From assembly GCA_015060005.1 (NCBI GenBank), contig SUZI01000006.1:1-64000 (forward strand): a stretch of 64,000 bases of DNA, given 5' to 3'. This DNA is from Rikenellaceae bacterium (GTDB lineage Bacteria; Bacteroidota; Bacteroidia; Bacteroidales; Rikenellaceae). Below, piece after piece: positions 1 through 8,765 of this stretch. Each line of letters opens with the position of its first letter. Positions within the stretch are counted from its first letter, which is position 1. Under the pieces are notes generated by a model that saw only the letters and a program-made list of their open reading frames with translations, was not told where the DNA came from and searched no databases. The translations under genes and the position numbers were made by a program.

Positions 1-127
1 TAAAGCTGATCGCTTCAGTACTACAAAGTTATACAAAAAATTCTTACTACCAAAAAATACTCAAAAATTTTCATTTCACCCACAATCCTCTATTGTAGAC
101 TTTAGTATCCCTTAGTATCCTTTAATT
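1..127. repeat. Left copy of a perfect 127-bp inverted repeat
   Basis: Bases 1-127 are the exact reverse complement of 11612-11738; base 128 is the first mismatch. The repeat may continue left of the window because identity is still perfect at base 1. It contains a Bacteroidota-type promoter reading leftwards out of the window, and three units of a 10-bp-period repeat. The two copies bracket hemW and the alpha-glucan genes. Confidence 0.95.
24..55 (-). promoter_or_regulatory. Predicted promoter inside the left inverted repeat, reading off the window
   Basis: On the minus strand the -7 box TAACTTTG (24-31) lies 19 bp from a TTTTTTG -33 box (up to base 55). It is the exact mirror of the promoter at 11684-11715 that faces the surface lipoprotein gene. 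This suggests, by inference, that a gene left of the window shares the same promoter and leader. Confidence 0.55.
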
Positions 128-157
128 TCCCTTAATAGCCCTTAGTTTCCTTTATCC
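98..157 (-). repeat. Six units of a 10-bp phased repeat
   Basis: Read on the minus strand this is six consecutive 10-mers: GGATAAAGGA, AACTAAGGGC, TATTAAGGGA, AATTAAAGGA, TACTAAGGGA, TACTAAAGTC. The last three lie within the 127-bp inverted repeat. The period is close to one DNA helical turn. Related arrays lie at 11430-11478, 11612-11641 and 15152-15191. Confidence 0.8.
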
Positions 158-186
158 TTCCTAAACTCCCATCTCCCCACGGTAAC

Positions 187-264
187 GCGGGTAACTAATT
201 GGTTACCCGCTATCTAACAATCCGTCATTCCCCGACTTGCTTTGCAAGGCGATGGGAATCTACC
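187..264. repeat. Intergenic palindromes, including a dRS3-like element
   Basis: This stretch before hemW holds no gene. A perfect 9-bp hairpin GCGGGTAAC/GTTACCCGC lies at 187-210. A second element at 224-264 reads GTCATTCCCCGAC, then stem CTTGC-ttt-GCAAG, then GCGATGGGAATCTACC. Its ATTCCC...GGGAAT layout resembles the dRS3-type small palindromes known from other bacteria (analogy only). The inverted counterpart is at 11523-11565. Nothing else recognisable is seen between 265 and 340. Confidence 0.7.
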
Positions 265-351
265 GCTTACAAGGTAGAGCTAAAAAACGCTATCTTCTTA
301 TTCCCGAACTGCGAAGGAGGAAAAGCCATCTTTAGATGGATTAATTTTGAA

Positions 352-383
352 TTTTGAATTTTGAATTTGCAATGTTACCTTTG
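352..383 (+). promoter_or_regulatory. hemW promoter, apparently leaderless
   Basis: A TTTTG -33 box (352-356) lies exactly 19 bp from the -7 box TACCTTTG (376-383), a full Bacteroidota promoter. The -33 region is a 7-bp tandem repeat (TTTTGAA, three units from 345). The ATG at 388 is only 5 nt after the -7 box, so the mRNA would start at or next to the start codon. Confidence 0.7.
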
Positions 384-387
384 CACT

Positions 388-1500
388 ATGGCAGGTTTGT
401 ATCTACATATCCCGTTTTGTAAACGCATCTGTGCTTACTGCGATTTCTTTCGCTCGGCGGAGTTGAAATACCTGTCCGATGTGGTGCGTGCTATGCATTC
501 CGAGATGGATGAACAGCGTGATTTTCTTAACGATAAATCTTTGGAAACCATCTACTTTGGTGGTGGTACGCCCTCGCTTTTACACCCCGATGAGTTCACT
601 CGTTTTATCGACCACGCCGATGCCCTTTTCGATTGTAACTTGCTCTCGGAAATCACTATCGAGGCAAACCCCGATGATATAGATAAGAGGTATGTCGACG
701 CCCTGCGTCGTACGCCCGTTAATCGTGTCAGTTTGGGTGTGCAGTCTTTCGATGATGCAGAGCTCCGTTTTATGAATCGCCGCCACTCGGCTATGCAGGC
801 ACAGGATGCTGTTAAACGCTTGCAGGACAGTGGTATAGAGAATATCACGATAGACCTCATCTTTGGTGTAGATGGCTTTGGCGTAGATGTCTTGCGTCGC
901 TCTGTTTTGACTGCTCTTTCGCTTGGCGTACAACACATATCTGCCTATCATCTCACCATCGAGCCCGATACTGCTTTTGGTCGTCGTCTGCGACGGGGCG
1001 AGCTGAGTGAGGTGGCAGAGGGACAGAGTGAGCAGGAGTATGCTCTTGTTGAGGAGCTGCTAACAGCCTCAGGATATGAACATTACGAGGTGTCAAATTA
1101 TGCTCTTGAGGGTTTCCGCTCACGCCATAATTCATCCTATTGGCACGGTGTGGAGTATCTCGGCATTGGCTCGGGTGCTCACTCGTTCAATGGGGCTATG
1201 CGACGCTGGTGCCAGCAGCCTCTTCCTCGCTATATCGAGCGACGTGAGTATGAGAGCGAAACGCTCTCAATGACAGACCGTTATAATGAGTATCTTATGA
1301 CCTCGCTACGATGTGCCGAGGGTGTTGATTTGCGATATGTTGCCGCTCATTTCGGAGAGTCTGCCCAAAGTCAACTTCTCTCTTTGGCTCAGCGGTGGAT
1401 TGATGAAAATAAACTGCTCCGCGAGGGCGATACTCTGCGTATTCCGACATCCCATTTTTTGCTCTCCGATGCCATCATCTCAACCCTCTTTGAGGTGTAA
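388..1500 (+). CDS. hemW: HemW-type radical SAM protein (heme chaperone)
   Basis: This is a radical SAM protein of 370 aa. C11, C15 and C18 form the CxxxCxxC [4Fe-4S] motif in the context HIPFCKRICAYCDF, followed by GGGTPS at 58-63 and LGIGSGAHSF in the C-terminal half. Length and motifs fit HemW, which binds and transfers heme, rather than coproporphyrinogen dehydrogenase HemN, which has an N-terminal extension and extra motifs. The open frame extends upstream to 361 (TTG), but the ATG at 388 fits both the family start and the promoter box only 5 nt upstream. The protein is probably cytosolic and is transcribed alone. It lies inside the 11.7-kb segment bounded by the inverted repeats. Older databases often name this family oxygen-independent coproporphyrinogen III oxidase. 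Confidence 0.88.
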   Translation: MAGLYLHIPFCKRICAYCDFFRSAELKYLSDVVRAMHSEMDEQRDFLNDKSLETIYFGGGTPSLLHPDEFTRFIDHADALFDCNLLSEITIEANPDDIDKRYVDALRRTPVNRVSLGVQSFDDAELRFMNRRHSAMQAQDAVKRLQDSGIENITIDLIFGVDGFGVDVLRRSVLTALSLGVQHISAYHLTIEPDTAFGRRLRRGELSEVAEGQSEQEYALVEELLTASGYEHYEVSNYALEGFRSRHNSSYWHGVEYLGIGSGAHSFNGAMRRWCQQPLPRYIERREYESETLSMTDRYNEYLMTSLRCAEGVDLRYVAAHFGESAQSQLLSLAQRWIDENKLLREGDTLRIPTSHFLLSDAIISTLFEV

Positions 1501-1740
1501 TTACTAAAAAATATTAATTATTTGTTAAATTTTCTTCAAAAAGCCCTATTTTTGATGAAAATCTCTTCCGTAATATAAATATATGTATTATATTTGCGGC
1601 GGTTTTTCCGTACCCCTAAATATAGAGAACGATTTGGTGGGTTTTAGGAACGAAACAGCCTCTTTAATTAGCGATTTCGCCACTTTAGTGAACGATATCG
1701 AGGGGTTAATTTTGACAATAACAATTTTTAGATAGAGTTT
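1501..1740 (+). promoter_or_regulatory. Leader region of the alpha-glucan locus
   Basis: This is a 240-bp gap without an ORF. A -7 box TATATTTG sits at 1589-1596, but no well-spaced TTTG is seen upstream, so the promoter is only half supported. If it is used, the 5' UTR is about 140 nt, AT-rich, and holds no riboswitch I recognise. No terminator for hemW is evident. Confidence 0.4.
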
Positions 1741-4700
1741 ATGAGTAATTTTAATCAGATGCCCGACCACCTTTTTGAGGTTAGTTGGGAGGTGTGTAAC
1801 AAGGTAGGAGGTATCCACACTGTGATATCTACCAAGGCCTTGACCGTGACGAAGATGATGGGCGATAACTACATCGTTATCGGTCCCGATTTGATGCAGG
1901 AGGTTATGAATCCTGAGTTCTCGGCAGACGATAATTTGCTTGCTGAGTGGCGTGAAGAGCTTTATGCTCAGGGAATTAGAGTAAGAATTGGTCGATGGAA
2001 TGTTGCCGGTAATCCTATCGCTGTGCTCATCGATTTCAAGTCTCTTATATCGCAGAAGGATGATGTGTTGAAGCAGCTTTGGGATGAGTACCACGTCGAT
2101 TCTATTTCGGGTCAGTGGGATTACATTGAGCCGGTGTTGTTTGGTGTAGCATCGGGTATGGTTATCAAATCATACGTTGACTACTTCGGTAAGGCTTCAC
2201 AGAAGGTTGCAGCTCACTTCCACGAGTGGATGACGGCCTCTGGTGGCTTGTACTTGCGTAAGAATTCTCCTTATGTAGCAACACTTTTTACCACTCACGC
2301 AACAGTCGCAGGACGCTGCATCGCAGGTAACGGTTTGTCGTTGTACTCTGATATGCACAAGTTCAACGCCGATGAGATTGCACGCCGATTCAATGTTACG
2401 GCTAAGCACTCTATCGAGAAGATGGCAGCACAGTATCACGATGCCTTCCTGACCGTGAGCGAGATTACTGCAAACGAGTGTAAGTACTTGTTAGGCAGAG
2501 AGGTAACACAGGTTACACCTAACGGTTTCGAGAACGATTTTGTATGGCAGGGCGAGGAGCTGGAGCTTAAGCGTAAGCAGGCTCGCGAGTCTTTGATTGC
2601 TGTGGCTGAGGCTTGTCTGAGCCATAAGTTCGAGAAGGAGCCTGTTATCATCGGTACAAGTGGTCGTTACGAGTTCCGCAACAAGGGCTTGGACATCTTT
2701 ATGGACTCGCTCAAGAGCTTGGCTAACTGTCCATTAGACCGTGAGGTGTTGGCATATATCACAGTGCCAGCTGCCAACAATGGTCCACGTGCCGACGTTG
2801 TTCGCCACTTGGCTGACGCTTCACAGCCTATCGATGCTTCGCAGTGGAAGTTCTCTACTCACTATATCGACAACAAGCAGTGGGATCCTATCTCACAGGC
2901 TATCCGAGGCAGCGTACTCGAGAAGGAGGATTGCAAGGTGAAGGTTATCTTCGTTCCATCATACCTGAACTCAGCCGATGGCGTGTTCAACAAGAACTAC
3001 TATGAGTTGCTGGTGGGTATGGACTTCACAGCGTTCCCATCTTACTATGAGCCATGGGGTTACACTCCGCTGGAGTCTGTTGCATTCTCTGTGCCTTCAA
3101 TCACGTCGAACCTCTCGGGCTTCGGTCTGTGGGCTATGACACTCGAGAATCATCAGGCAGTAGAGGTTATCCGTCGTGATGAGAATAGCGATGCTTATGC
3201 TGTTCAGCAGATGGTAGATGCTATTATGCGTTTTATGCGTCTGAGCACCGAGGAGGTAGAGAAGCTCCGTCAGAATGCAAGCGAGATTTCGCAGCTGGCA
3301 TTGTGGAAGAACTTCTTCAAGTACTACCAGCGTGCATATCGTGAGGCTTTGGAGGGTGCTGAGGCACGTACTTCAAAGGAGGTGTTCGGTGATGGTGGCA
3401 GCCACAGCGAGCAGATTAACTTCGTGCGTCAGCAGCTCACATCGAACAAGCCTTCTTGGCACCGTATGATGGTAGAGAAGCGTCTGCCAGAGCGTCTGAG
3501 TGCCTTGGAGACTATCTCACGTAACTTGTGGTGGTGCTGGACCCAGTCGGCTCGCGACTTGTTTGAGTCTATCGACCCACAGTTGTGGCGTGCGGTAGAG
3601 TGCAACCCGATAGCACTGCTCGACAAGTTGCCATTGGCTCGTGTGAATGAGTTGGAGAAGGATAAGGAGTTCCTCTCTCGCCTGGATGAGGTGGCAAAGC
3701 AGCTGGAGGACTATATGTCGGAGAAGCCCGATGAGAAGGCTCCCGAGATTGCATACTTCTCAATGGAGTACGGTCTGCACTCATCATTGAAGATCTACTC
3801 GGGCGGTCTTGGTATCTTGGCAGGTGATTACCTCAAGGAGGCATCAGACAAGAATACCCCAATGGTAGCAGTAGGTCTGCTTTACCGCTACGGTTACTTC
3901 ACTCAGCAGCTCTCTGCTCAGGGCTCACAGGTGGCTACATACGAGGCACAGAACTTCTACAAGTTGCCTATCTCTCCTGTGCGTGATGAGTCGGGTAACT
4001 GGGTAACAGTACAGGTGGCTCTGCCAGGTCGTACATTGTCGGCTCGCGTATGGAAGTGCCAGGTTGGTCGTACCGACCTCTTCCTCCTGGATGCTGACTA
4101 TGAGGCAAACCGCGAGGAGGATCGTCAGATCACATACTACCTCTACGGTGGCGACTGGGAGAATCGTCTGAAGCAGGAGCTTCTGTTGGGTGTCGGTGGT
4201 ATCCGTGCCCTGGTGAAGATGGGTATCAAGCAGGAGGTATATCACTGCAACGAGGGCCACGCAGCATTCATCGGTCTGGAGCGTATACGTAACCTGATTG
4301 CTCGCAAGCACCTCTCATTCTCGGAGGCGTTGGAGGTTGTTCGCTCGTCATCGCTCTTCACAACACATACACCTGTACCAGCAGGTCATGATGCCTTCCC
4401 AGAGTCAATGATGCGTCAGTATATGTCGCACTACCCAGATGTGTTGGGTATCACCTGGGAGCAGTTCATCAACCTCGGTAAGACAAATCCTAACGATCCT
4501 AACGAGCGTTTCTCAATGTCGGTATTGGCTTGTAACCTCTCGCAGGAGGTTAACGGTGTGTCGTGGTTGCACGGTGAGGTATCGAAGGATATCCTCGGTA
4601 ATATGTGGCCAGGATACTTCAAGAACGAGTTGCATATCGGCTACGTAACAAATGGTGTACACTTCCCAACATGGGTAGCGTCGAACTTGCGTCGCTTGTA

Positions 4701-5988
4701 TGAGCGTTACTTCCCAGAGGGATTCAATTCACACGTATACAACATCCCAGCTTGGCAGGGTGTTCACAAGATTGCTGACGAGGAGTTGTGGAGTGAGCGT
4801 ATAGCACTCAAGATGCGTCTTATCAACCACATACGTAAGCGTTACAGCGACCCTAAGCAGGTGCGTTGTGAGTCGCCACGTCAGATGGTACAGACTATCG
4901 ACCGCATACGTCCAGATGTGTTGACTATCGGTTTTGCACGTCGTTTCGCTACATATAAGCGTGCATACCTCCTCTTCACAAACCTGGAGCGTCTCTCGGC
5001 TCTGGTGAACAACAAAGAGCGTCCTGTGCAGTTCATCTTCGCAGGTAAGGCTCACCCAAATGATAAGCCAGGACAGGATCTGATTAAGCGTATCGTGGAG
5101 GTGTCATCGATGCCAGAGTTCGTAGGTAAGATTATCTTCCTGCAGAACTACGATATGGAGCTGGCACGTCGCATGGTACAGGGCGTAGACGTATGGCTCA
5201 ACACGCCAACACGTCCTTTGGAGGCTTCGGGTACTTCGGGCGAGAAGTGTGTGATGAATGGTGTAATGCAGTTCTCGGTACTCGACGGATGGTGGGTTGA
5301 GGGCTACAAGGAGGGAGCAGGTTGGATGCTGCCTATGGAGCGTTCGTTCACCGACCAGAAGTTCCAGGATGAGCTCGATGCGGAGATGATATACAACACT
5401 ATCGAGGAGCAGATCGTACCTTTATATTATGACAAGGGCGAGGATGGCATACCTCACGGATGGTGTACTGCAATGAAGAAGTGTATCGCCGACATCGCAT
5501 CAAACTTCACTATGAACCGTCAGCTCGTAGACTACGAGGAGCGTTTCTACAACAAGCTCGCCGAGCGTAAGAAGACTGTGGTAGATAACAACTACCGTAT
5601 GGCACGCGACATAGCAGCGTGGAAGCGTAAGGTTTCGGCAGCGTGGGACGATGTGAAGGTGCTGGGCGTACAGCGTGTAGAGCTCGACAATGAGGCTATC
5701 TTCGTAGATAAGAAATACCACTATGAGGTAACACTCGACATAGCTTCATTGTGTGCCGAGGACCTCGGTGTGGAGCTCGTTGTGGCTAAGCAGATTGAGT
5801 CGGGCGAGAGCGTGAACGTAGTAGCTACAAAGCCTCTTTCGGTGAAGTCCGTAGATGGTCAGCAAGTAACATTCTCTATCGACTATACCCCAGAGCGTAC
5901 AGGTACATTCGATGTGGCTCTGCGAGTATATCCTAAGAATGATAAGTTGGAGCATCGTATGGATTTTGCTCTCGTAAAATGGGCATAA
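1741..5988 (+). CDS. Fused glycogen synthase (GT3) and alpha-glucan phosphorylase (GT35)
   Basis: This 1415-aa protein carries two complete enzymes. Residues 1 to about 550 are a GT3 glycogen synthase of the yeast/animal type: KVGGIHTV at 21-28, and the donor-site motif EPWGYTPLE with glutamates E437 and E445. Residues from about 560 are a short-type alpha-glucan phosphorylase: YFSMEYGLH and YSGGLGILAGDYLKEASD near 670-705, and EASGTSGEK with K1169 at the position of the PLP lysine. The first half would elongate alpha-1,4-glucan from a sugar nucleotide; the second would release glucose-1-phosphate by phosphorolysis. No stop or frameshift lies in the linker, and codon use is uniform, so the fusion looks real. 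Debranching enzyme, GT4 and GH57 genes follow, supporting storage-glucan metabolism in the cytosol. A hairpin-repeat cluster begins at its stop codon. Confidence 0.9.
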   Translation: MSNFNQMPDHLFEVSWEVCNKVGGIHTVISTKALTVTKMMGDNYIVIGPDLMQEVMNPEFSADDNLLAEWREELYAQGIRVRIGRWNVAGNPIAVLIDFKSLISQKDDVLKQLWDEYHVDSISGQWDYIEPVLFGVASGMVIKSYVDYFGKASQKVAAHFHEWMTASGGLYLRKNSPYVATLFTTHATVAGRCIAGNGLSLYSDMHKFNADEIARRFNVTAKHSIEKMAAQYHDAFLTVSEITANECKYLLGREVTQVTPNGFENDFVWQGEELELKRKQARESLIAVAEACLSHKFEKEPVIIGTSGRYEFRNKGLDIFMDSLKSLANCPLDREVLAYITVPAANNGPRADVVRHLADASQPIDASQWKFSTHYIDNKQWDPISQAIRGSVLEKEDCKVKVIFVPSYLNSADGVFNKNYYELLVGMDFTAFPSYYEPWGYTPLESVAFSVPSITSNLSGFGLWAMTLENHQAVEVIRRDENSDAYAVQQMVDAIMRFMRLSTEEVEKLRQNASEISQLALWKNFFKYYQRAYREALEGAEARTSKEVFGDGGSHSEQINFVRQQLTSNKPSWHRMMVEKRLPERLSALETISRNLWWCWTQSARDLFESIDPQLWRAVECNPIALLDKLPLARVNELEKDKEFLSRLDEVAKQLEDYMSEKPDEKAPEIAYFSMEYGLHSSLKIYSGGLGILAGDYLKEASDKNTPMVAVGLLYRYGYFTQQLSAQGSQVATYEAQNFYKLPISPVRDESGNWVTVQVALPGRTLSARVWKCQVGRTDLFLLDADYEANREEDRQITYYLYGGDWENRLKQELLLGVGGIRALVKMGIKQEVYHCNEGHAAFIGLERIRNLIARKHLSFSEALEVVRSSSLFTTHTPVPAGHDAFPESMMRQYMSHYPDVLGITWEQFINLGKTNPNDPNERFSMSVLACNLSQEVNGVSWLHGEVSKDILGNMWPGYFKNELHIGYVTNGVHFPTWVASNLRRLYERYFPEGFNSHVYNIPAWQGVHKIADEELWSERIALKMRLINHIRKRYSDPKQVRCESPRQMVQTIDRIRPDVLTIGFARRFATYKRAYLLFTNLERLSALVNNKERPVQFIFAGKAHPNDKPGQDLIKRIVEVSSMPEFVGKIIFLQNYDMELARRMVQGVDVWLNTPTRPLEASGTSGEKCVMNGVMQFSVLDGWWVEGYKEGAGWMLPMERSFTDQKFQDELDAEMIYNTIEEQIVPLYYDKGEDGIPHGWCTAMKKCIADIASNFTMNRQLVDYEERFYNKLAERKKTVVDNNYRMARDIAAWKRKVSAAWDDVKVLGVQRVELDNEAIFVDKKYHYEVTLDIASLCAEDLGVELVVAKQIESGESVNVVATKPLSVKSVDGQQVTFSIDYTPERTGTFDVALRVYPKNDKLEHRMDFALVKWA

Positions 5989-6440
5989 AAAAGATTGTCT
6001 AACGGGGCTCTTTCGGAGTATTGCTTGTCTGAGAATTCCTCACATACGTCGGTATGCTGCGGATTCTCAGCCTGCGGCTAACCTCCAAAATAGCCCGCGT
6101 TATACAACTTTTTAACAGCTCGGCGAGGCTGAAAAGATTGTCTAACAGAGTTCTTTGGAAAAGTGTTTTGGTTGGAATAATGCTCACATACGTCAAGTAT
6201 GCTCCGCTTATTGCTCGGTCGCAACCTCCAAAATAGCCCGCGTTATACAACTTTTTAACAGCTCGGTGAGGCTGAAAAGATTGTCTAACAGAGTTCTTTG
6301 GAAGAGTGTTTTGGTTGGAGTAATGCTCACATACGTCAAGTATGCTCCGCTTATTGCTCGGTCGCAACCTCCAAAATAGCCCGCGTTATACAATTTTTTA
6401 ACAGCTCGGCGAGGCTGAAAAGATTTGTAGAACATTTGGA
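5988..6440 (+). repeat. Cluster of three long-hairpin elements plus a fragment
   Basis: Three units of about 127-146 bp follow the stop codon directly. Apical hairpins lie at 6030-6069 (outer arms TGAGAAT/ATTCTCA), 6176-6212 (AATAA/TTATT) and 6319-6355 (AGTAA/TTATT). Each carries the core CTCACATACG...GTATGCT(G/C)CG. Outer arms pair at the ends: AAAAAGATTGTCTAACGGGG near 5988-6008 with CCCGCGTTATACAACTTTTT near 6094-6113. A fourth, partial unit begins at about 6418. Small ORFs across the cluster on both strands are repeat artefacts. Confidence 0.9.
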
Positions 6441-6556
6441 GCGTAGCTTCAAAAGATGATAGTTATACAACTTTAACACTTGCAACTTCATATTCGGTTG
6501 GATTACCCTTCAAAACCGAATGGTTCTCTTTGAGGAGAAGCGACATATCTCTAACA

Positions 6557-6592
6557 GGGGCTATCACGACTCTCTGGTGTGAAGCCCCTTTT
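6557..6592 (+). terminator. Probable intrinsic terminator after the repeat cluster
   Basis: Stem GGGGCT (6557-6562) and AGCCCC (6583-6588) is followed by TTTT. It is the first terminator-like structure after the GT3-GT35 gene, so the hairpin elements would lie in the 3' part of that transcript. A second stem ATTCGGTT/AACCGAAT lies at about 6490-6521. Nothing else is recognised up to 6721. Confidence 0.5.
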
Positions 6593-6721
6593 ATAAGCAA
6601 AAAATTGCTATCCCCAAACCGAAAAACTACCCAAAAACAAATTTTATGCAAAAAGATTTGGATAGTTTTCGAATTTTTTACTAACTTTACTGAAGATAAA
6701 TAATATTTCAAAAACTTATAT

Positions 6722-8749
6722 ATGTCGGCACTAACATTTGATAAAAAGGAGCTGGGTAACTTGGAGTACTCGTTGCAGCGTGAGATGCTTGCTACCGACC
6801 GTAGAGGTGGATATATGAGCACCACAATCGTATGCTGTAACACTCGCAAGTATCACGGTCTTATCGTGGCTCCGGTGGATCAGAGCGACGATGCCTACGT
6901 CTTGCTCTCTTCGCTCGACGAGACCATTATTCAGCACGACCAGTCGTTTAACCTTGCTCTGCATCGTTATCGTGGTGTATATGAGCCTCGCGGTCATAAG
7001 TACATCACCGATTTTGAGTACACACCAACACCTACAATCACATATCGTGTGGGTGGTGTAGTATTGCGTAAGGAGCTTCTCTGGATTCACAAGCGTACAC
7101 AGCTGATGATTCGCTACACTCTGTTGGATGCTCACTCAGAGACTACACTCCGTCTGCGTCCATTCTTAGCATTCCGTAACAAGCACTCACTATCGAAGGC
7201 TAATATGGATGCTAATGGTCGTTCATACCCTATTAGCGGAGGTGTTAAGTGTAAACTCTATGAGGGATTCCCCTGGTTGCACTTGCAGACAAACAAGGCG
7301 GATGCCGAGTTCGTGGCAGCACCAGACTGGTATTACGACTTCGAGTATCCCGAGGAGATTAAGCGTGGATACGATGGTTACGAGGACTTGCTCACAACGG
7401 GTTACTTCGAGATGCCTATAAAGAAGGGAGAGAGCGTGATATTCTCGGCTGCAACAGATGAGATTGAGGATGTAAGCAAGATTGAGGAGATGTATGAGGC
7501 TTCGATAGCTCGTCGTACACACAAAATAGACTTCATAAGCTGTCTGCACCACTCGGCACGTCAGTTCATAGTACGTCGTCCGGGTAACCGCACAGAGGTC
7601 ATAGCAGGATATCCTTGGTATGGCTCGGTAGGTCGCGACACACTCCTCTCACTGCCAGGCTTGACACTGGAGCAGAACTACAAGGAGGATTGTATGGATG
7701 TGCTCGACACAATGGTACGCGAGATGAACGATGGCGACTTCGCTGGCTCGGCTTCGGCAACAGTGGCAGCAGATGCACCACTGTGGTTCTTCTACACACT
7801 CCAGAACCTCGAGAAGCATATCTCGGCAAAGGGCGTATGGGAGCGTTATGGAGAGGCGATGAAGGCTGTGCTGGAGGCGTATCGCAGAGGTTTCGGCTCA
7901 CGCGTTAAGATGGACGACAACGGTCTGATATGGGCTGGTGCTCAGGGCGAGGCTCTCACCTGGATGGATACCAAGGTGGATGGTCAGCCTGTGGCTCAGC
8001 GTGCAGGATATGCGGTAGAGATTGAGGCTCTGTGGTACAATGCGGTATGCTACACTCTCGCTTTGGCACGTAAGATGAAGGATAAGGCGTTCGTGGAGCG
8101 TTGGGCTGCACTGCCTGAGTTGATAAAGAGCTCGTTCATAGAGAAGTTCTGGTTGAAGGAGGATTATCTGGCTGATTATGTGAATGTTGATGAGGTAAAC
8201 GACTATCGTCGCTCGAATATGATTGTAGCTTGTGCGTTGGATTACTCAATGCTGAGCGAGGAGCAGATGATGGATGTGATGGGCGTTGTGCGTCAGCACC
8301 TGCTCACACCTCGTGGCTTGCGTTCGCTCTCGCCACGTAACCCTCACTACGAACCTTCGTATGCTGACGATCAGCGTTCGCAGGATCTGGCATCACGCAA
8401 TGGTTCAATATGGATCTGGCCTCTGATGCTCTACGTGAAGACAGCATTCAAGATTGCAGGAGAGCGTTTCGTGGCTGACGCAGAGGAGATACTCGCAGCA
8501 TTTAATGACGAGATACAGACAGCTTGCATCGGCTCGATAGGTGAGTGCTTCGAGGGCGACCCTCCATTCCATACACGTGGCTGTCTGTCGCAGGCAACAA
8601 GCGTAGGTGCACTGCTCAACATAAGTGAGCAGATAGCAGAGTGGAGAAAGGCTATGAAAAAGAGCGTTGCCAACTGCTTCAAGACAAAGGCTAAAGAGAC
8701 TCCTGCTGAGGAGAAGCCTAAAAGAAAATGTGTTCGCAAGAAAAAATAA
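6722..8749 (+). CDS. Glycogen debranching enzyme (amylo-alpha-1,6-glucosidase, GH133-like)
   Basis: This 675-aa protein has an N-terminal beta-sandwich with ATDRRGGYMSTT and RKYHGLIV, and an (alpha/alpha)6 catalytic domain beginning with AGYPWYGSVGRDTLLSLPGL (295-314). The C-terminal motif GCLSQATSVGALL fits the same family. It would hydrolyse alpha-1,6 branch stubs of glycogen or amylopectin. A basic tail rich in Lys (KPKRKCVRKKK) ends the protein. There is no signal peptide, so it is cytosolic. It starts an operon: the GT4 gene begins 16 bp after its stop and the GH57 gene follows. A possible promoter is TTTG at 6657-6660 with TAACTTTA at 6682-6689, spaced 21 bp (weak). Confidence 0.88.
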   Translation: MSALTFDKKELGNLEYSLQREMLATDRRGGYMSTTIVCCNTRKYHGLIVAPVDQSDDAYVLLSSLDETIIQHDQSFNLALHRYRGVYEPRGHKYITDFEYTPTPTITYRVGGVVLRKELLWIHKRTQLMIRYTLLDAHSETTLRLRPFLAFRNKHSLSKANMDANGRSYPISGGVKCKLYEGFPWLHLQTNKADAEFVAAPDWYYDFEYPEEIKRGYDGYEDLLTTGYFEMPIKKGESVIFSAATDEIEDVSKIEEMYEASIARRTHKIDFISCLHHSARQFIVRRPGNRTEVIAGYPWYGSVGRDTLLSLPGLTLEQNYKEDCMDVLDTMVREMNDGDFAGSASATVAADAPLWFFYTLQNLEKHISAKGVWERYGEAMKAVLEAYRRGFGSRVKMDDNGLIWAGAQGEALTWMDTKVDGQPVAQRAGYAVEIEALWYNAVCYTLALARKMKDKAFVERWAALPELIKSSFIEKFWLKEDYLADYVNVDEVNDYRRSNMIVACALDYSMLSEEQMMDVMGVVRQHLLTPRGLRSLSPRNPHYEPSYADDQRSQDLASRNGSIWIWPLMLYVKTAFKIAGERFVADAEEILAAFNDEIQTACIGSIGECFEGDPPFHTRGCLSQATSVGALLNISEQIAEWRKAMKKSVANCFKTKAKETPAEEKPKRKCVRKKK

Positions 8750-8765
8750 TAAAAAATAAGATATA

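Noticed and set aside
361..387. Upstream start for hemW at 361
   Set aside because: It is a TTG that overlaps the -7 box at 376-383; the ATG at 388 fits the family and the promoter.
6054..6435. Short ORFs on both strands downstream of the GT3-GT35 gene
   Set aside because: They repeat with the hairpin units and have no start context or domain; they are repeat translations.
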